A stretch of 64,000 nucleotides of DNA, from contig CACGGJ010000001.1 in assembly GCA_902572515.1 (NCBI GenBank), positions 62,001 to 126,000 of the forward strand, in the 5' to 3' direction. Every line of letters begins with the position of its first letter. The first letter of the stretch is position 1. The notes under the pieces are model-generated. The model did not search any database, was not told the origin of the DNA, and saw only the letters and a list, made by a program, of their open reading frames with translations. The position numbers and the translations under genes are program-made. Positions 53,076 through 62,637 of the stretch are shown in pieces. Source of the stretch: an uncultured Pelagibacteraceae bacterium. GTDB taxonomy: Bacteria > Pseudomonadota > Alphaproteobacteria > Pelagibacterales > Pelagibacteraceae.

Positions 53076-54362
53076 ATGAAAAAACAATACTTTATAAATG
53101 CAAACATTATAGATCCTCATAATTCCATAAACGAAAATGGTGGATTAATAATTGGAGAAGACGGGAAGATAGAAGCAATAGGAAAAAAGGTAAATACAAA
53201 CAATTTACCAACTAGAGAAAAACCTACTGACTTAAAGGGTAAATATATATTTCCTGGTATAGTGGATATGAGAGTTTTTGTAGGCGAACCAGGATATGAA
53301 TATAAAGAAAATTTTAGGACTTTAAGTAATGCAGCTTTATCTGGAGGAGTAACTTCTGTCGTAACCATGCCTAATACAGATCCAATTATAGATAATGTGT
53401 CAATTGTAGATTTTTTAAAAAGAAGAGGACGTGATAAATCTAAAATAAATATTTTTCCTTGTGCTTCATTAACTCAAAACACTGATGGCACCAATATGAC
53501 TGAATTTGGGTTACTAGCTAAAAAAGGAATTATTGCTTTTACTGACGGAGTAAAAACAATTCAAAATACTAGACTTATGTCTAGAATTATGAATTCAGCT
53601 AAAGATTTAGGATGTCTTATAATGCAACATGCTGAAGATTACGATTTAGCTAAAAATGGGATGATTAATTCTGGTATTATTGCAACAAAACTTGGCTTAT
53701 CAAGCATACCAGATATTGCTGAAAGAATTATAATAGAAAGAGATCTTACTCTCTTAGAAAAAACTAAATGTCGATATCATATATCTCAACTTTCAGCGGG
53801 AAAATCTGTAGATATTATTAAACAACGCAAACAAAATGTTAAATTTACTTGTGGTGTATCAATAAATAATCTCTCATTAAATGAAAATGATATTGGAGAT
53901 TTTAGAACATTTTTAAAATTATCACCTCCACTAAGAAGAGAAGAAGATCGAGAAGCTTTGGTTCAAGGATTAAAAGATAAAACCATTGATGTAATTGTTT
54001 CTGACCATAAACCTGAAGATGAAGAATCTAAAAGATTAACTTTTGCACAAGCTGCAACTGGTGCATCTGGTATTGAAACATTGTTATCCTTAAGTTTAGA
54101 ATTATTTCATAATGGATCTGTAAAACTTGAAACTATAATTCAAGCTTTAACCTCTAACCCAGCAAAAATATTAAATATAAATAAAGGAAACCTGTCTATT
54201 GGTAATGATGCGGATTTTTGTATAGTAGATATCAATAAACCATGGATTGTAAAAAAAGAAAATTTAATCTCTAAATCTAAAAATACTTCAATTGAAGATA
54301 AGAAACTTCAAGGAAAAGTAACCAATACATTTGTAAAAGGTATAGAATTATTTAAAATATAA
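53076..54362 (+). CDS. pyrC: dihydroorotase-like protein lacking the HxH metal ligands
   Basis: This amidohydrolase-fold protein of 428 residues occupies the pyrC position directly after pyrB. Class I dihydroorotases close the pyrimidine ring and start with DMHVHxREPG. Here the motif is DMRVFVGEPG (about 65-74), so both metal-binding histidines are gone. Downstream sites are partly kept: a His in MQHAED, a His in YHISQ, and the Asp in VSDHKPED. This may be a non-catalytic partner of PyrB, as known for paralogous DHO-like proteins, or an enzyme with an altered metal site. It lies 2 bp before plsY. Confidence 0.87.
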   Translation: MKKQYFINANIIDPHNSINENGGLIIGEDGKIEAIGKKVNTNNLPTREKPTDLKGKYIFPGIVDMRVFVGEPGYEYKENFRTLSNAALSGGVTSVVTMPNTDPIIDNVSIVDFLKRRGRDKSKINIFPCASLTQNTDGTNMTEFGLLAKKGIIAFTDGVKTIQNTRLMSRIMNSAKDLGCLIMQHAEDYDLAKNGMINSGIIATKLGLSSIPDIAERIIIERDLTLLEKTKCRYHISQLSAGKSVDIIKQRKQNVKFTCGVSINNLSLNENDIGDFRTFLKLSPPLRREEDREALVQGLKDKTIDVIVSDHKPEDEESKRLTFAQAATGASGIETLLSLSLELFHNGSVKLETIIQALTSNPAKILNINKGNLSIGNDADFCIVDINKPWIVKKENLISKSKNTSIEDKKLQGKVTNTFVKGIELFKI

Positions 54363-54364
54363 AA

Positions 54365-54943
54365 ATGGAACTTTTTATAATAGGTATAATCTCATACCTA
54401 ATGGGATCAATTCCTTTTGGATTAATTTTAACTAAAGTATTTTTAAAAAAAGATATTAGAGAAATCGGTTCTGGTAATATTGGCGCAACAAATGCTTTAA
54501 GAACTGGTAACAAGTTAATTGGTTATTCAACACTAATACTTGATGTGTTAAAGGCAGTAATACCTGTTTTATACGTTAAAATTAATTTTCCTGATGCAGT
54601 ATATATATCAGCTTTATGCGCTTTTGTAGGTCATGTGTTCCCTGTATGGTTAAAATTTAAAGGTGGCAAAGGTGTAGCAACATATGTTGGGATACTTTTT
54701 TCCTTAAATATTATTTTTGGTTTAGTGTTTGGTGTTAGTTGGTTAATAATTTTTTTTATTTCTAAATATTCATCCTTAGCTTCCTTGACAGGATCACTTT
54801 CTACACCTGTATATATTTTAATTTTTGAGGGTTCAGAAAATGTATTTTTTTACGTAATAATGATTATTTTAATATTTTTTACCCACAGAGAAAATATTAA
54901 ACGCTTGAAAAATAAAGAAGAAACTAAGACAAAAATTTATTAA
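54365..54943 (+). CDS. plsY: acyl-phosphate glycerol-3-phosphate acyltransferase
   Basis: PlsY transfers an acyl group from acyl phosphate (made by PlsX) to glycerol 3-phosphate, starting phospholipid synthesis in the inner membrane. The 192-residue, about five-helix protein has the three family motifs: SIPFGLI (about 15-21), GSGNIGATNALRTG (about 36-49) and KGGKGVATYVG (about 99-109). In many alphaproteobacteria dprA follows; here topA follows directly after 37 bp. Confidence 0.95.
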   Translation: MELFIIGIISYLMGSIPFGLILTKVFLKKDIREIGSGNIGATNALRTGNKLIGYSTLILDVLKAVIPVLYVKINFPDAVYISALCAFVGHVFPVWLKFKGGKGVATYVGILFSLNIIFGLVFGVSWLIIFFISKYSSLASLTGSLSTPVYILIFEGSENVFFYVIMIILIFFTHRENIKRLKNKEETKTKIY

Positions 54944-54952
54944 TTTGACTAT

Positions 54953-54973
54953 CAAACTCTTTTGAGTAGTTTG
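54953..54973 (+). promoter_or_regulatory. hairpin just upstream of topA
   Basis: CAAACT (54953-54958) pairs perfectly with AGTTTG (54968-54973), and the inner ACTC/GAGT offers an alternative stem. It ends 7 bases before the topA ATG. It may act as a weak terminator for plsY or control access to the topA start. With only a TTATTTT tail, neither role is certain. Confidence 0.4.
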
Positions 54974-54980
54974 TTATTTT

Positions 54981-57563
54981 ATGAATCTAGTCATAGTTGA
55001 AAGCCCTGCTAAAGCGAAAACAATTAATAAATATTTAGGTGATAACTATACCGTTTTAGCTAGCTATGGTCATATTAGAGATCTTCCTTCAAAAAATGGA
55101 TCTGTTGATCCTGATCAAAATTTTAAAATGGAATGGGAAGTTGATAGCTTTTCAAAAAAATATCTTAAAGAAATTACAGATGCTGCAAAAGATTCTTCGA
55201 AAATAATTCTTGCCACTGACCCAGATCGTGAGGGAGAGGCTATAGCTTGGCATGTAAAAGAATATTTAGATGAAAAAAAACTTTTAAAGGATAAAGAAAT
55301 TGAACGTGTTGTATTTAACGAAATAACAAAAAAAGCTGTCACACATGGTATTGAAAATCCAAGACAGATAGAGCCCTTATTAGTAGATGCATATATGGCT
55401 AGAAGAGCACTAGATTATTTGGTGGGATTTAATATATCACCAATACTTTGGACTAAACTACCTGGTTCAAAATCTGCCGGTAGAGTTCAATCTGTAGCGC
55501 TAAAATTGATCACTGAAAGAGAGCATGAAATTGAATTATTCAAGCCAGAAGAATTTTGGACTTTAAGTATTAATTTTCAGGATAAAAATAAAAGCAATAT
55601 TACAGCAAGTATTTCTCAACTTGATGGAGAAAAAATTGAAAAATTTTCATTTAAAAAAAAAGAAGAAATTGAAAAGGCAATTGATAATATTAAGAACAAA
55701 AAATTTAACATAACTGATATTTCCTCAAAAGTTGTTAGCAGAAATCCCTCGGGACCCTTTACTACTTCAACACTTCAGCAAGTTGCTTCTAGTAGATTGG
55801 GTTTTGGTGCATCAAGAACAATGCAAATGGCACAAAAACTTTATCAAGGAATAGAAATTGAGGGAGATACAGTCGGGCTAATTACTTATATGAGAACGGA
55901 TGGAACTAATTTGTCAGCTGATGCTGTCACTGATTTTAGAAATTTTATTAAAAAAGAATATGGTAAAGAATACTTGCCAGAAAATCCAAATAATTACTCA
56001 GGAAAAAAAGCAAAAAACGCTCAGGAAGCTCATGAAGCAATAAGACCAACTGATATTAATAGAAATCCAGACTCTATTAAAAAGTATTTAAGTTCTGACC
56101 AGCAAAAATTATATTCTTTAATTTGGTCTAGAGCTCTATCGTCTCAAATGGAAACAGCAAAATTTGATAGAAATACAATAACGATTGAATCTGAAGACGG
56201 TAAAACTATATGTAAATCAAGCGGATCGGTTTTGAAATTTGATGGATTTTTAAAAGTTTATTCAAATCAAGGCAAAGATGATGATGAGCAAATTTTACCT
56301 GAGATGTCAAAAGGACCAATTAATATAGAAGCTCTTATTGATGAACAACATTTTACCCAACCTCCCCCACGTTACTCTGAGGCGAGTTTGGTTAAAAAAT
56401 TAGAAGAGTTAGGAATTGGAAGACCTTCAACTTATGCAAGTATAATTTCAACAATAGCGAATAGAGGTTATGCAGAAATAGTTAATAAAAGATTTTTCCC
56501 CACTGACAGAGGTAAATTAATTTCTGCGTTTTTAGAAAAACTATTTTCAAAGTATGTAGATTATAACTTTACAGCTGGATTAGAGGATCAACTAGATGAA
56601 ATAACTTCTGGAAAAGAAAGTTGGTTAAAAGTTCTAGAAATGTTTTGGAAAGATTTTAATAGTAATGTTTCAGAGGTAAAAGAAAAAAGAACTAGAGAGG
56701 TTTTAGATCTCTTAAATGAAAGTTTGGGAGCATTGATATTTGACACTGATAAAGAAGGAAAGATAGTTAGAAAATGTCAGTTATGTGATACAGGTTCCCT
56801 TAGTTTAAAAAACAGTTTTAGAGGAGGTGCGTTTATTGGATGTTCAAACTATCCAGAATGTAAATTTACAAGACCACTATCAAAAGCTAAAGCGGCTGCT
56901 CAATCACAACTTGCTGAACCAAAATTTCTTGGAAAACATGAAAATGGAAATGATATTTTTTTAAAAAATGGAAGATTTGGTCCATATCTTCAGTATGAGA
57001 AAGTTCTTGAAGAGAATATTAAAGAAGAAAAACCAAAAAAAAGAAAAAAAACTAAGAAAAAGAAACCTGAGGTAAACGAACTATTAAAAAATGTATCAAT
57101 TCCAAAAGGAATTGAATTAGAAAGTATAGATTTAGAAAAAGCTAAATTTTTATGCTCACTTCCTAAATCACTGGGTATTAATCCAGAGAATCAAAAAGAA
57201 ATCACTTTATATACAGGGAGATTTGGTCCTTATTTGAAATGCGAGAATAAATCGGCAAGAATAGAAAACGTCGATGAAATTTTTTCTATAGGATTAAACA
57301 GAGCTATTACACTTATAGCTGAAGCAAAACCAGGAAGAATGTCATCATCAATTATTAAAGACTTGGGTGAACACCCTGAAGATAAGAAGCCAGTGAGAAT
57401 AATGAAAGGACAATACGGACCTTATATAAAATACAAATCTTTAAATGCAACAATACCTGAGGAAAAAGACCCAACTGAAATCACGATGGAAGAGGCTCTA
57501 ATTCTTATTGAGAAAAGAAGAGAATACGATAAGAATAAAAAGCAAAAAAAAAGAAAAAGCTAA
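54981..57563 (+). CDS. topA: DNA topoisomerase I
   Basis: TopA relaxes negative supercoils by nicking one strand. The 860 residues include the TOPRIM site IVESPAKAKTINKYLG (about 5-20) and LATDPDREGEAIAWH (about 74-88). The active tyrosine is Tyr303 in LITYMRTDG. One C4 zinc finger (KCQLCDTG...GCSNYPEC, about 594-630) is followed by three C-terminal repeats marked by GRFGPYLQYE, GRFGPYLKCE and GQYGPYIKYK. The gene ends flush with the small secreted protein gene. Confidence 0.97.
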   Translation: MNLVIVESPAKAKTINKYLGDNYTVLASYGHIRDLPSKNGSVDPDQNFKMEWEVDSFSKKYLKEITDAAKDSSKIILATDPDREGEAIAWHVKEYLDEKKLLKDKEIERVVFNEITKKAVTHGIENPRQIEPLLVDAYMARRALDYLVGFNISPILWTKLPGSKSAGRVQSVALKLITEREHEIELFKPEEFWTLSINFQDKNKSNITASISQLDGEKIEKFSFKKKEEIEKAIDNIKNKKFNITDISSKVVSRNPSGPFTTSTLQQVASSRLGFGASRTMQMAQKLYQGIEIEGDTVGLITYMRTDGTNLSADAVTDFRNFIKKEYGKEYLPENPNNYSGKKAKNAQEAHEAIRPTDINRNPDSIKKYLSSDQQKLYSLIWSRALSSQMETAKFDRNTITIESEDGKTICKSSGSVLKFDGFLKVYSNQGKDDDEQILPEMSKGPINIEALIDEQHFTQPPPRYSEASLVKKLEELGIGRPSTYASIISTIANRGYAEIVNKRFFPTDRGKLISAFLEKLFSKYVDYNFTAGLEDQLDEITSGKESWLKVLEMFWKDFNSNVSEVKEKRTREVLDLLNESLGALIFDTDKEGKIVRKCQLCDTGSLSLKNSFRGGAFIGCSNYPECKFTRPLSKAKAAAQSQLAEPKFLGKHENGNDIFLKNGRFGPYLQYEKVLEENIKEEKPKKRKKTKKKKPEVNELLKNVSIPKGIELESIDLEKAKFLCSLPKSLGINPENQKEITLYTGRFGPYLKCENKSARIENVDEIFSIGLNRAITLIAEAKPGRMSSSIIKDLGEHPEDKKPVRIMKGQYGPYIKYKSLNATIPEEKDPTEITMEEALILIEKRREYDKNKKQKKRKS

Positions 57564-57779
57564 ATGAAAAAAATATTCTTCCTAATAATCCTATCTTTTT
57601 TTATAAATAATTATTCTCTAGGAAATGAAAATTGTTCTTCATATAAAAAATTATCTAAAGAGTATTTAAAATGCTTAGGTGGAAAAGTTAAAAAGAAAAC
57701 ATCAGGTTTCGGTCTTGATACTAATAATATTAAAGAAAAAAAATATTTAACTGATTGGTTTAAGAAAAAAGAAAAATGA
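57564..57779 (+). CDS. small exported protein of unknown function
   Basis: This 71-residue protein has a likely signal peptide (about 1-20, KKIFFLIILSFFINNYSLG). A mature part follows with two cysteines (residues 23 and 37) that could form a disulfide. It ends in a basic tail with WFKKKEK. I do not recognise a family. It starts directly after the topA stop and overlaps ridA by four bases (ATGA), so it is likely a real, translated gene. Confidence 0.6.
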   Translation: MKKIFFLIILSFFINNYSLGNENCSSYKKLSKEYLKCLGGKVKKKTSGFGLDTNNIKEKKYLTDWFKKKEK

Positions 57780-58237
57780 ATTTTGAAGAGAGTCTAATTA
57801 AAAATAATATAAAACTTCCAGAGCCAAAAGCTCCAGTTGGTTCATACTTAGCAACGAAAATAGCAGGGAAACTATTATACATTTCAGGTCAAATTTCAAT
57901 TTCGGAAAATGGAGAATTAATTAAAGGTAAGTTAGGTAAAGAATTATCTACTGAGGATGGATATAAGGCTGCTGAAAGATGTGCTTTAAGTATAGTATCA
58001 CAGGCCAAAAGTGCGTGTAATGGAGATTTAAATAAAATAAAATCATGTATTAAATTAACTGGATTTGTAAATTCTACTGACGATTTTACTGATCAGCCAA
58101 AAGTTATAAATGGAGCGTCTGATCTGATTGCTTTAATCTTTGGTGAGGATGGTATGCATACTAGAGCTGCTGTGAGCACTAATAGTTTACCCTTAGGTGT
58201 ATCAGTTGAAGTTGATGCAATTTTTGAATTAAATTAA
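57776..58237 (+). CDS. RidA/YjgF-family deaminase
   Basis: This 153-residue protein resembles the YjgF/YER057c/UK114 family, in the longer subgroup with the LYISGQIS start of the fold (about 31-38). RidA enzymes hydrolyse reactive enamine/imine intermediates released by PLP enzymes. The conserved Arg and Glu are in HTRAAVSTNSLPLGVSVEVDAI (split at about 128-149). Whether it has full RidA activity cannot be judged. It converges on ugd with a 2-bp gap. Confidence 0.87.
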   Translation: MNFEESLIKNNIKLPEPKAPVGSYLATKIAGKLLYISGQISISENGELIKGKLGKELSTEDGYKAAERCALSIVSQAKSACNGDLNKIKSCIKLTGFVNSTDDFTDQPKVINGASDLIALIFGEDGMHTRAAVSTNSLPLGVSVEVDAIFELN

Positions 58238-58239
58238 TA

Positions 58240-59538
58240 CTATCTTCCAATTCCAAAATATTTAAAACCCATTTTCTTAATCTTATCAGGAGAAAAAATA
58301 TTTCTCATATCATAAATAATGAGATTTTTATTTTTAGAAAATTTTCTAAAATTTATTGATTTGAAATCATTCCATTCAGTATGAATTATAATTAAATCAG
58401 ATCCTTTAATTGAATCTTGTATAGATTGTGAGAATTGAACATTTTTTAATTTACTAAATTCCTTTTTAAAGCCAGTAGGATCATAGTATTTAATTTGAGC
58501 ACCTCTTCTTGATAAATAAGGAATTAATTTTAAGCTTGATGAATCTCTCATATCATCTGTGTTAGCTTTAAATGTTACCCCCAAAAAAGATATTTTTTTA
58601 TTTTTAACTTTATTTTTTAATATTAAATTAACTCTTTTTTGCAATATATCTGACCTAATTTCATTGGATTTAATTACACTTTTTATTACGGATAAATTAG
58701 TTTTAAATTTATCCGCTGTAGAAACAATTGCTTTGGTATCTTTTGGAAAACAAGATCCGCCATAAGCTGGCCCTGCTCTTAAAAACCTACCTCCAATTCT
58801 TTTATCAAGACCTATACCTATTGAAATATCCTCAACATCAATCCCAGTTTTTTCACATAAATTTGCTATTTCATTAATAAATGTAATTTTAGTTGCTAAA
58901 AAAGCATTCGATGCATATTTAATTAATTCTGCAGCTCGTCTATTTGTGGATAGAAACTTTGCGCCTTTAGATATTAATGGAGAATATAGGTTTTTTAATA
59001 TTTTTTTAGATTTTTCATCATTAGAACCAATAACAACTCTATCAGGATAAATAAAATCACGTATTGCCTCTCCTTCTCTTAAAAATTCAGGATTTGAAAC
59101 AACAGAGAAATACTTTCTACTTACCTTTTTGGCAATAATCTTCTCTACTTCATCTCCTGTAGTTACAGGAACTGTAGATTTATTGATTATAATTTTGAAT
59201 TTATTTATAGATTTAGAGATTTCTTTTGCTACAGAATAAACCTGGCTAAGATCTGCGCTATTACTATTTCTTCTAGTAGGAGTTCCTACACATACAAAAA
59301 CAATATCAGATTTCTTTATAGATTCTTTTAACTTTGTTGAAAAATTTAGTCTTTTATTTTTATAATTTTTTAAAACTAATTCTTCTAAACCAGGCTCATA
59401 AATAGGTATGATGCCTTTTTTTAAATTATTAATTTTGTTATTATCTTTATCTACACATATAACATCATTACCTAGGTCAGCAAAACAAACACCGCTTACT
59501 AAACCAACATAGCCAGTACCAATCATACATAATTTCAT
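58240..59538 (-). CDS. ugd: UDP-glucose 6-dehydrogenase
   Basis: Ugd oxidises UDP-glucose to UDP-glucuronate using two NAD+. The 432 residues have the Rossmann motif IGTGYVGLVSGVCFADLG (about 6-23), NPEFLREGEAIRDF (about 150-163) and the catalytic cysteine in YGGSCFPKDTKA (about 258-269). It overlaps galU, which makes its substrate, by four bases. UDP-glucuronate may serve surface glycans or glucuronosyl lipids; the end use is inference. Confidence 0.95.
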   Translation of the reverse strand: MKLCMIGTGYVGLVSGVCFADLGNDVICVDKDNNKINNLKKGIIPIYEPGLEELVLKNYKNKRLNFSTKLKESIKKSDIVFVCVGTPTRRNSNSADLSQVYSVAKEISKSINKFKIIINKSTVPVTTGDEVEKIIAKKVSRKYFSVVSNPEFLREGEAIRDFIYPDRVVIGSNDEKSKKILKNLYSPLISKGAKFLSTNRRAAELIKYASNAFLATKITFINEIANLCEKTGIDVEDISIGIGLDKRIGGRFLRAGPAYGGSCFPKDTKAIVSTADKFKTNLSVIKSVIKSNEIRSDILQKRVNLILKNKVKNKKISFLGVTFKANTDDMRDSSSLKLIPYLSRRGAQIKYYDPTGFKKEFSKLKNVQFSQSIQDSIKGSDLIIIHTEWNDFKSINFRKFSKNKNLIIYDMRNIFSPDKIKKMGFKYFGIGR

Positions 59539-60350
59539 AATTTACCTATTATTTTTGAAGAGTTGATGTAACCTTTCATTGTTCCACAATCAAGATATTT
59601 ACCTTCAAAATTATGTGCAACAAATTTCTCTTTGTCATTTATTAACTCTTGAATTGCATCGGTTATATGGATTTCATTTCCTTTACTTGGTTTTAATGAT
59701 TTAAGTTTCTTAAAAATTGTTCTTGGCAATATGTATCTACCTATAACAGCATTATTTGACGGTGCATTTTTAATAGATGGTTTTTCTACAACACCATCAA
59801 TCAAATAATCTGTTTTATTTAATTTTTTATTTAATTTATAAATACCCCATCTTGAAACAGTTTTTTTATTCACCTTCATAGAAGCCATAACCGAAGAACT
59901 GTATTTACTATGAACTCTTATCATAGCTTTTGAGCAATTTTTTTTAATTATTAGATCATCAGGTAACAACATTAAAAAATATTTATTTTTAATGAATTTT
60001 TGTGTTTTAAGTACTGCATCACCAGTACCTTTGGGATTATTTTGATATACAAATTTTATTTTTTTTTTATATTTTAGTATTTTTTTATACTCATTAATTA
60101 TTCTTTGATCTTTCTTTTTTTTAATAATACTTTGATAAAAATTATCACTGTAAAAGTATTTTTTAATCATTTGTTTCTTGGTAGATATTATAAAAACTAT
60201 TTCTTTAATTCCGGCATCAATACATTCATCAAGGATATACTCAATTCCAGGCTTACCGTTTATAGGTAGAAGCTCTTTAGCAAATACACTAGTTAAAGGC
60301 AGCAGCCTGGTACCTAAACCAGCCAAAGGAATAATTGCTTGTTTAATCAT
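59535..60350 (-). CDS. galU: UTP-glucose-1-phosphate uridylyltransferase
   Basis: GalU makes UDP-glucose from glucose 1-phosphate and UTP. The 271 residues start IIPLAGLGTRLLPLTSVFAKELLPI (signature, about 6-30) and contain PKGTGDAVL (about 105-113) and the metal Asp in LLPDDLII. VEKPS and GRYILPR follow. The gene diverges from panC with a 34-bp gap to its chosen start. With ugd it forms a two-gene UDP-glucuronate unit. Confidence 0.94.
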   Translation of the reverse strand: MIKQAIIPLAGLGTRLLPLTSVFAKELLPINGKPGIEYILDECIDAGIKEIVFIISTKKQMIKKYFYSDNFYQSIIKKKKDQRIINEYKKILKYKKKIKFVYQNNPKGTGDAVLKTQKFIKNKYFLMLLPDDLIIKKNCSKAMIRVHSKYSSSVMASMKVNKKTVSRWGIYKLNKKLNKTDYLIDGVVEKPSIKNAPSNNAVIGRYILPRTIFKKLKSLKPSKGNEIHITDAIQELINDKEKFVAHNFEGKYLDCGTMKGYINSSKIIGKL

Positions 60351-60384
60351 TTAAATGTTTTACTTATTAAATATTTTAATACAA

Positions 60385-61200
60385 ATGAAAATTTTATTAA
60401 ACAATACGTCATTATTTGAATCATTAAGGCCATTTAATGACCTTGGTTTTGTTCCTACTATGGGCGGAATACATAAAGGTCATTTGTCACTAATAGATAA
60501 ATCAAAAAAACTTTGTAAAAAAACAATTGTAAGTATTTTTGTAAATCCAAAACAATTTAATAACAAAAAAGATTTAAGATCCTATCCAAGAAATATCAAA
60601 AAGGATTTAAAAATTCTTAAAAAAAGCAAAAAAGTTGATTTTGTTTATCTTCCTAAATTCAAAGATATATACAAAGATAAAAAAAAACCACAAATTACAT
60701 TACTTAAAAAAGATAAAATTTTGTGTGCAAAGTTTAGAAAAGGTCATTTTGAAGGTGTTTTAGATGTAATGAATAAACTAACTAAAATTATAAATCCCCA
60801 AAAAATATTTATGGGAGAAAAAGATTTTCAACAATTATATTTGGTAAAAAAACAATTAGAAAGAACATATAAAACCAAGGTCATTCCTTGTAAAACAATT
60901 CGCGATAGCAATAATGTGGCACTTTCATCAAGAAACCTTCTTTTAAATAAATCTAGTATAGTCATTGCAGCAAAAATTTATAAAAAACTAGTGTGTATTA
61001 AAAAAAATATTAAAAATAAGAAAAAAATTTCGAGCTTTTTAAATCTTAAAAAAAAAGAATTAAAAAATAATTATAAAATAAAAATTGATTATTTAGAGCT
61101 AAGAAATATAAATAATTTGAAAATTTCAAGCACAAAACAAAATTCAAGATTATTTATCGCTTATTATTTAAACAATATCAGATTAATAGATAACCTGTAA
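60385..61200 (+). CDS. panC: pantothenate synthetase
   Basis: PanC joins pantoate and beta-alanine with ATP to make pantothenate (vitamin B5). The 271 residues show FVPTMGGIHKGHLSLI (about 23-38, with the HxGH motif), VSIFVNPKQFN (about 52-62), MGEKDFQQLYLV (about 143-154) and NNVALSSRN (about 175-183). The catalytic motifs are intact despite a very lysine-rich C-terminus. The ATG at 60385 is preferred to 60355 because it gives the family N-terminus. panB and panD are not in the window. Confidence 0.92.
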   Translation: MKILLNNTSLFESLRPFNDLGFVPTMGGIHKGHLSLIDKSKKLCKKTIVSIFVNPKQFNNKKDLRSYPRNIKKDLKILKKSKKVDFVYLPKFKDIYKDKKKPQITLLKKDKILCAKFRKGHFEGVLDVMNKLTKIINPQKIFMGEKDFQQLYLVKKQLERTYKTKVIPCKTIRDSNNVALSSRNLLLNKSSIVIAAKIYKKLVCIKKNIKNKKKISSFLNLKKKELKNNYKIKIDYLELRNINNLKISSTKQNSRLFIAYYLNNIRLIDNL

Positions 61201-61202
61201 TT

Positions 61203-62576
61203 TTATAAAAAGTAAGCTCCAACTCCCAAGAAAGAAACAAAACCGATTACATCTGTAATTGTTGTCACAAAAACACTTGAAGCAATCGCTGGATCTATAT
61301 TCATTTTTTTTAGGGTAAAAGGAACTAAAATGCCAAATAATCCAGCTATGATCATTGTTAGTACCATTGATATTGCTATAATCAATGAAAGGATACTGTC
61401 TTGAAACCATATCTGTACAATTAAAGCACTTATTGCTGCAAATATAATTCCATTTAAAATACCAATAGAAAATTCTTTAAATACATTAGATGAGAAATTA
61501 TTTTGAGTTAAATCATTTGTAGCTATAGTTCTTACTGTAACTGCAAGTGTTTGCATTCCAGCATTTCCTCCCATTGAAGCTACAATAGGCATCAAGAAAG
61601 CTAATACTACCATTTGTTCGATTGTTGCTCCAAATAAACTAATGCACCATGTGGCTAGAAAGGCAGTAAATAAATTAAGCAAAAGCCAATTGAATCTTCT
61701 TTTTGTCTTTTTTACAACTCCATCTGTAATTTCTTCATCTCCTACCCCTGCTAATCTTAAAGCATCCTCCTCAGCTTCTTCTTTCAAGACTGTTAAAACG
61801 TCATCGTTCATAATCATACCAACTAATTTATTATTTTTGTCTACAACGGCGGCTGAATTTAAGTTGTAATTTTCAAATAAGTTAGCAACTTCCTCTTTAT
61901 CCATTTCAACAGGAATTAATAATTGAGATTCTGACATAATTGTTGCCATTTTAGTATCTCGAGGAGTTGTTAAAACTCTAGATGAAGGAACGGTACCTAT
62001 TGGTTTAAAATCCTCATTAACAATAAAAATTTCTAAAAACTCCTCTGGTAAATCTTTGTTTTCTCTTAAATAATCAATTGTTTGACCTACAGACCAGTTA
62101 CTTGGTATAGCTGTAAATTCACGCTGCATAAGTCTAGCAGCAGTATCTTCTGGATAGCTCAAACTTTCTAAAAGAGCAAATCTATCTTTAGGGGGTAAAG
62201 AGCTAAGGATTGCATTTTTATCCTCTTCAGGAACATTTTCTAATATAGATATAGCATCGTCTGACTCTAAACCTTTTAGAATACTTACTATAGATTCTGA
62301 AGATAAATAGGTAATAATTTCTGATTGAATAGACTCATTTAATTCAACAAAAACCTCCGGATCAATATTGAAATTATTTAGTTTAATTAAACTTTCTCTA
62401 TCTCCTTCGCTAAGATGTTCGATGATATCTGCAGCATCAGCAGGGTGCATTTCATTAAATGAATTGGTAATAAATTGAGCATCATTGTTAGCTATTTTGC
62501 TAGTAACAACTCTTATATATTCTTTATTAAACTCAAAATTTACTTTTTTATCTTTAGTTTTTTTAGTTAAAGACAT
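61203..62576 (-). CDS. mgtE: MgtE-family magnesium transporter
   Basis: MgtE is a Mg2+ channel gated by cytoplasmic Mg2+. The 457 residues show an N-terminal helical domain (about 25-140), two CBS domains (about 145-265, with FIVNEDFKPIGTVP and VVDKNNKLVGMI), and a five-helix membrane domain. The pore region has PIVASMGGNAGMQTLAVTVR (about 326-345). No magnesium riboswitch is evident in the 61-bp gap before its start. It ends 2 bp from panC. Confidence 0.95.
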   Translation of the reverse strand: MSLTKKTKDKKVNFEFNKEYIRVVTSKIANNDAQFITNSFNEMHPADAADIIEHLSEGDRESLIKLNNFNIDPEVFVELNESIQSEIITYLSSESIVSILKGLESDDAISILENVPEEDKNAILSSLPPKDRFALLESLSYPEDTAARLMQREFTAIPSNWSVGQTIDYLRENKDLPEEFLEIFIVNEDFKPIGTVPSSRVLTTPRDTKMATIMSESQLLIPVEMDKEEVANLFENYNLNSAAVVDKNNKLVGMIMNDDVLTVLKEEAEEDALRLAGVGDEEITDGVVKKTKRRFNWLLLNLFTAFLATWCISLFGATIEQMVVLAFLMPIVASMGGNAGMQTLAVTVRTIATNDLTQNNFSSNVFKEFSIGILNGIIFAAISALIVQIWFQDSILSLIIAISMVLTMIIAGLFGILVPFTLKKMNIDPAIASSVFVTTITDVIGFVSFLGVGAYFL

Positions 62577-62637
62577 AAATCTACCTATAATTTAGATTTG
62601 CACTATTAATACATAATAAAGATAATACAAATTATAA

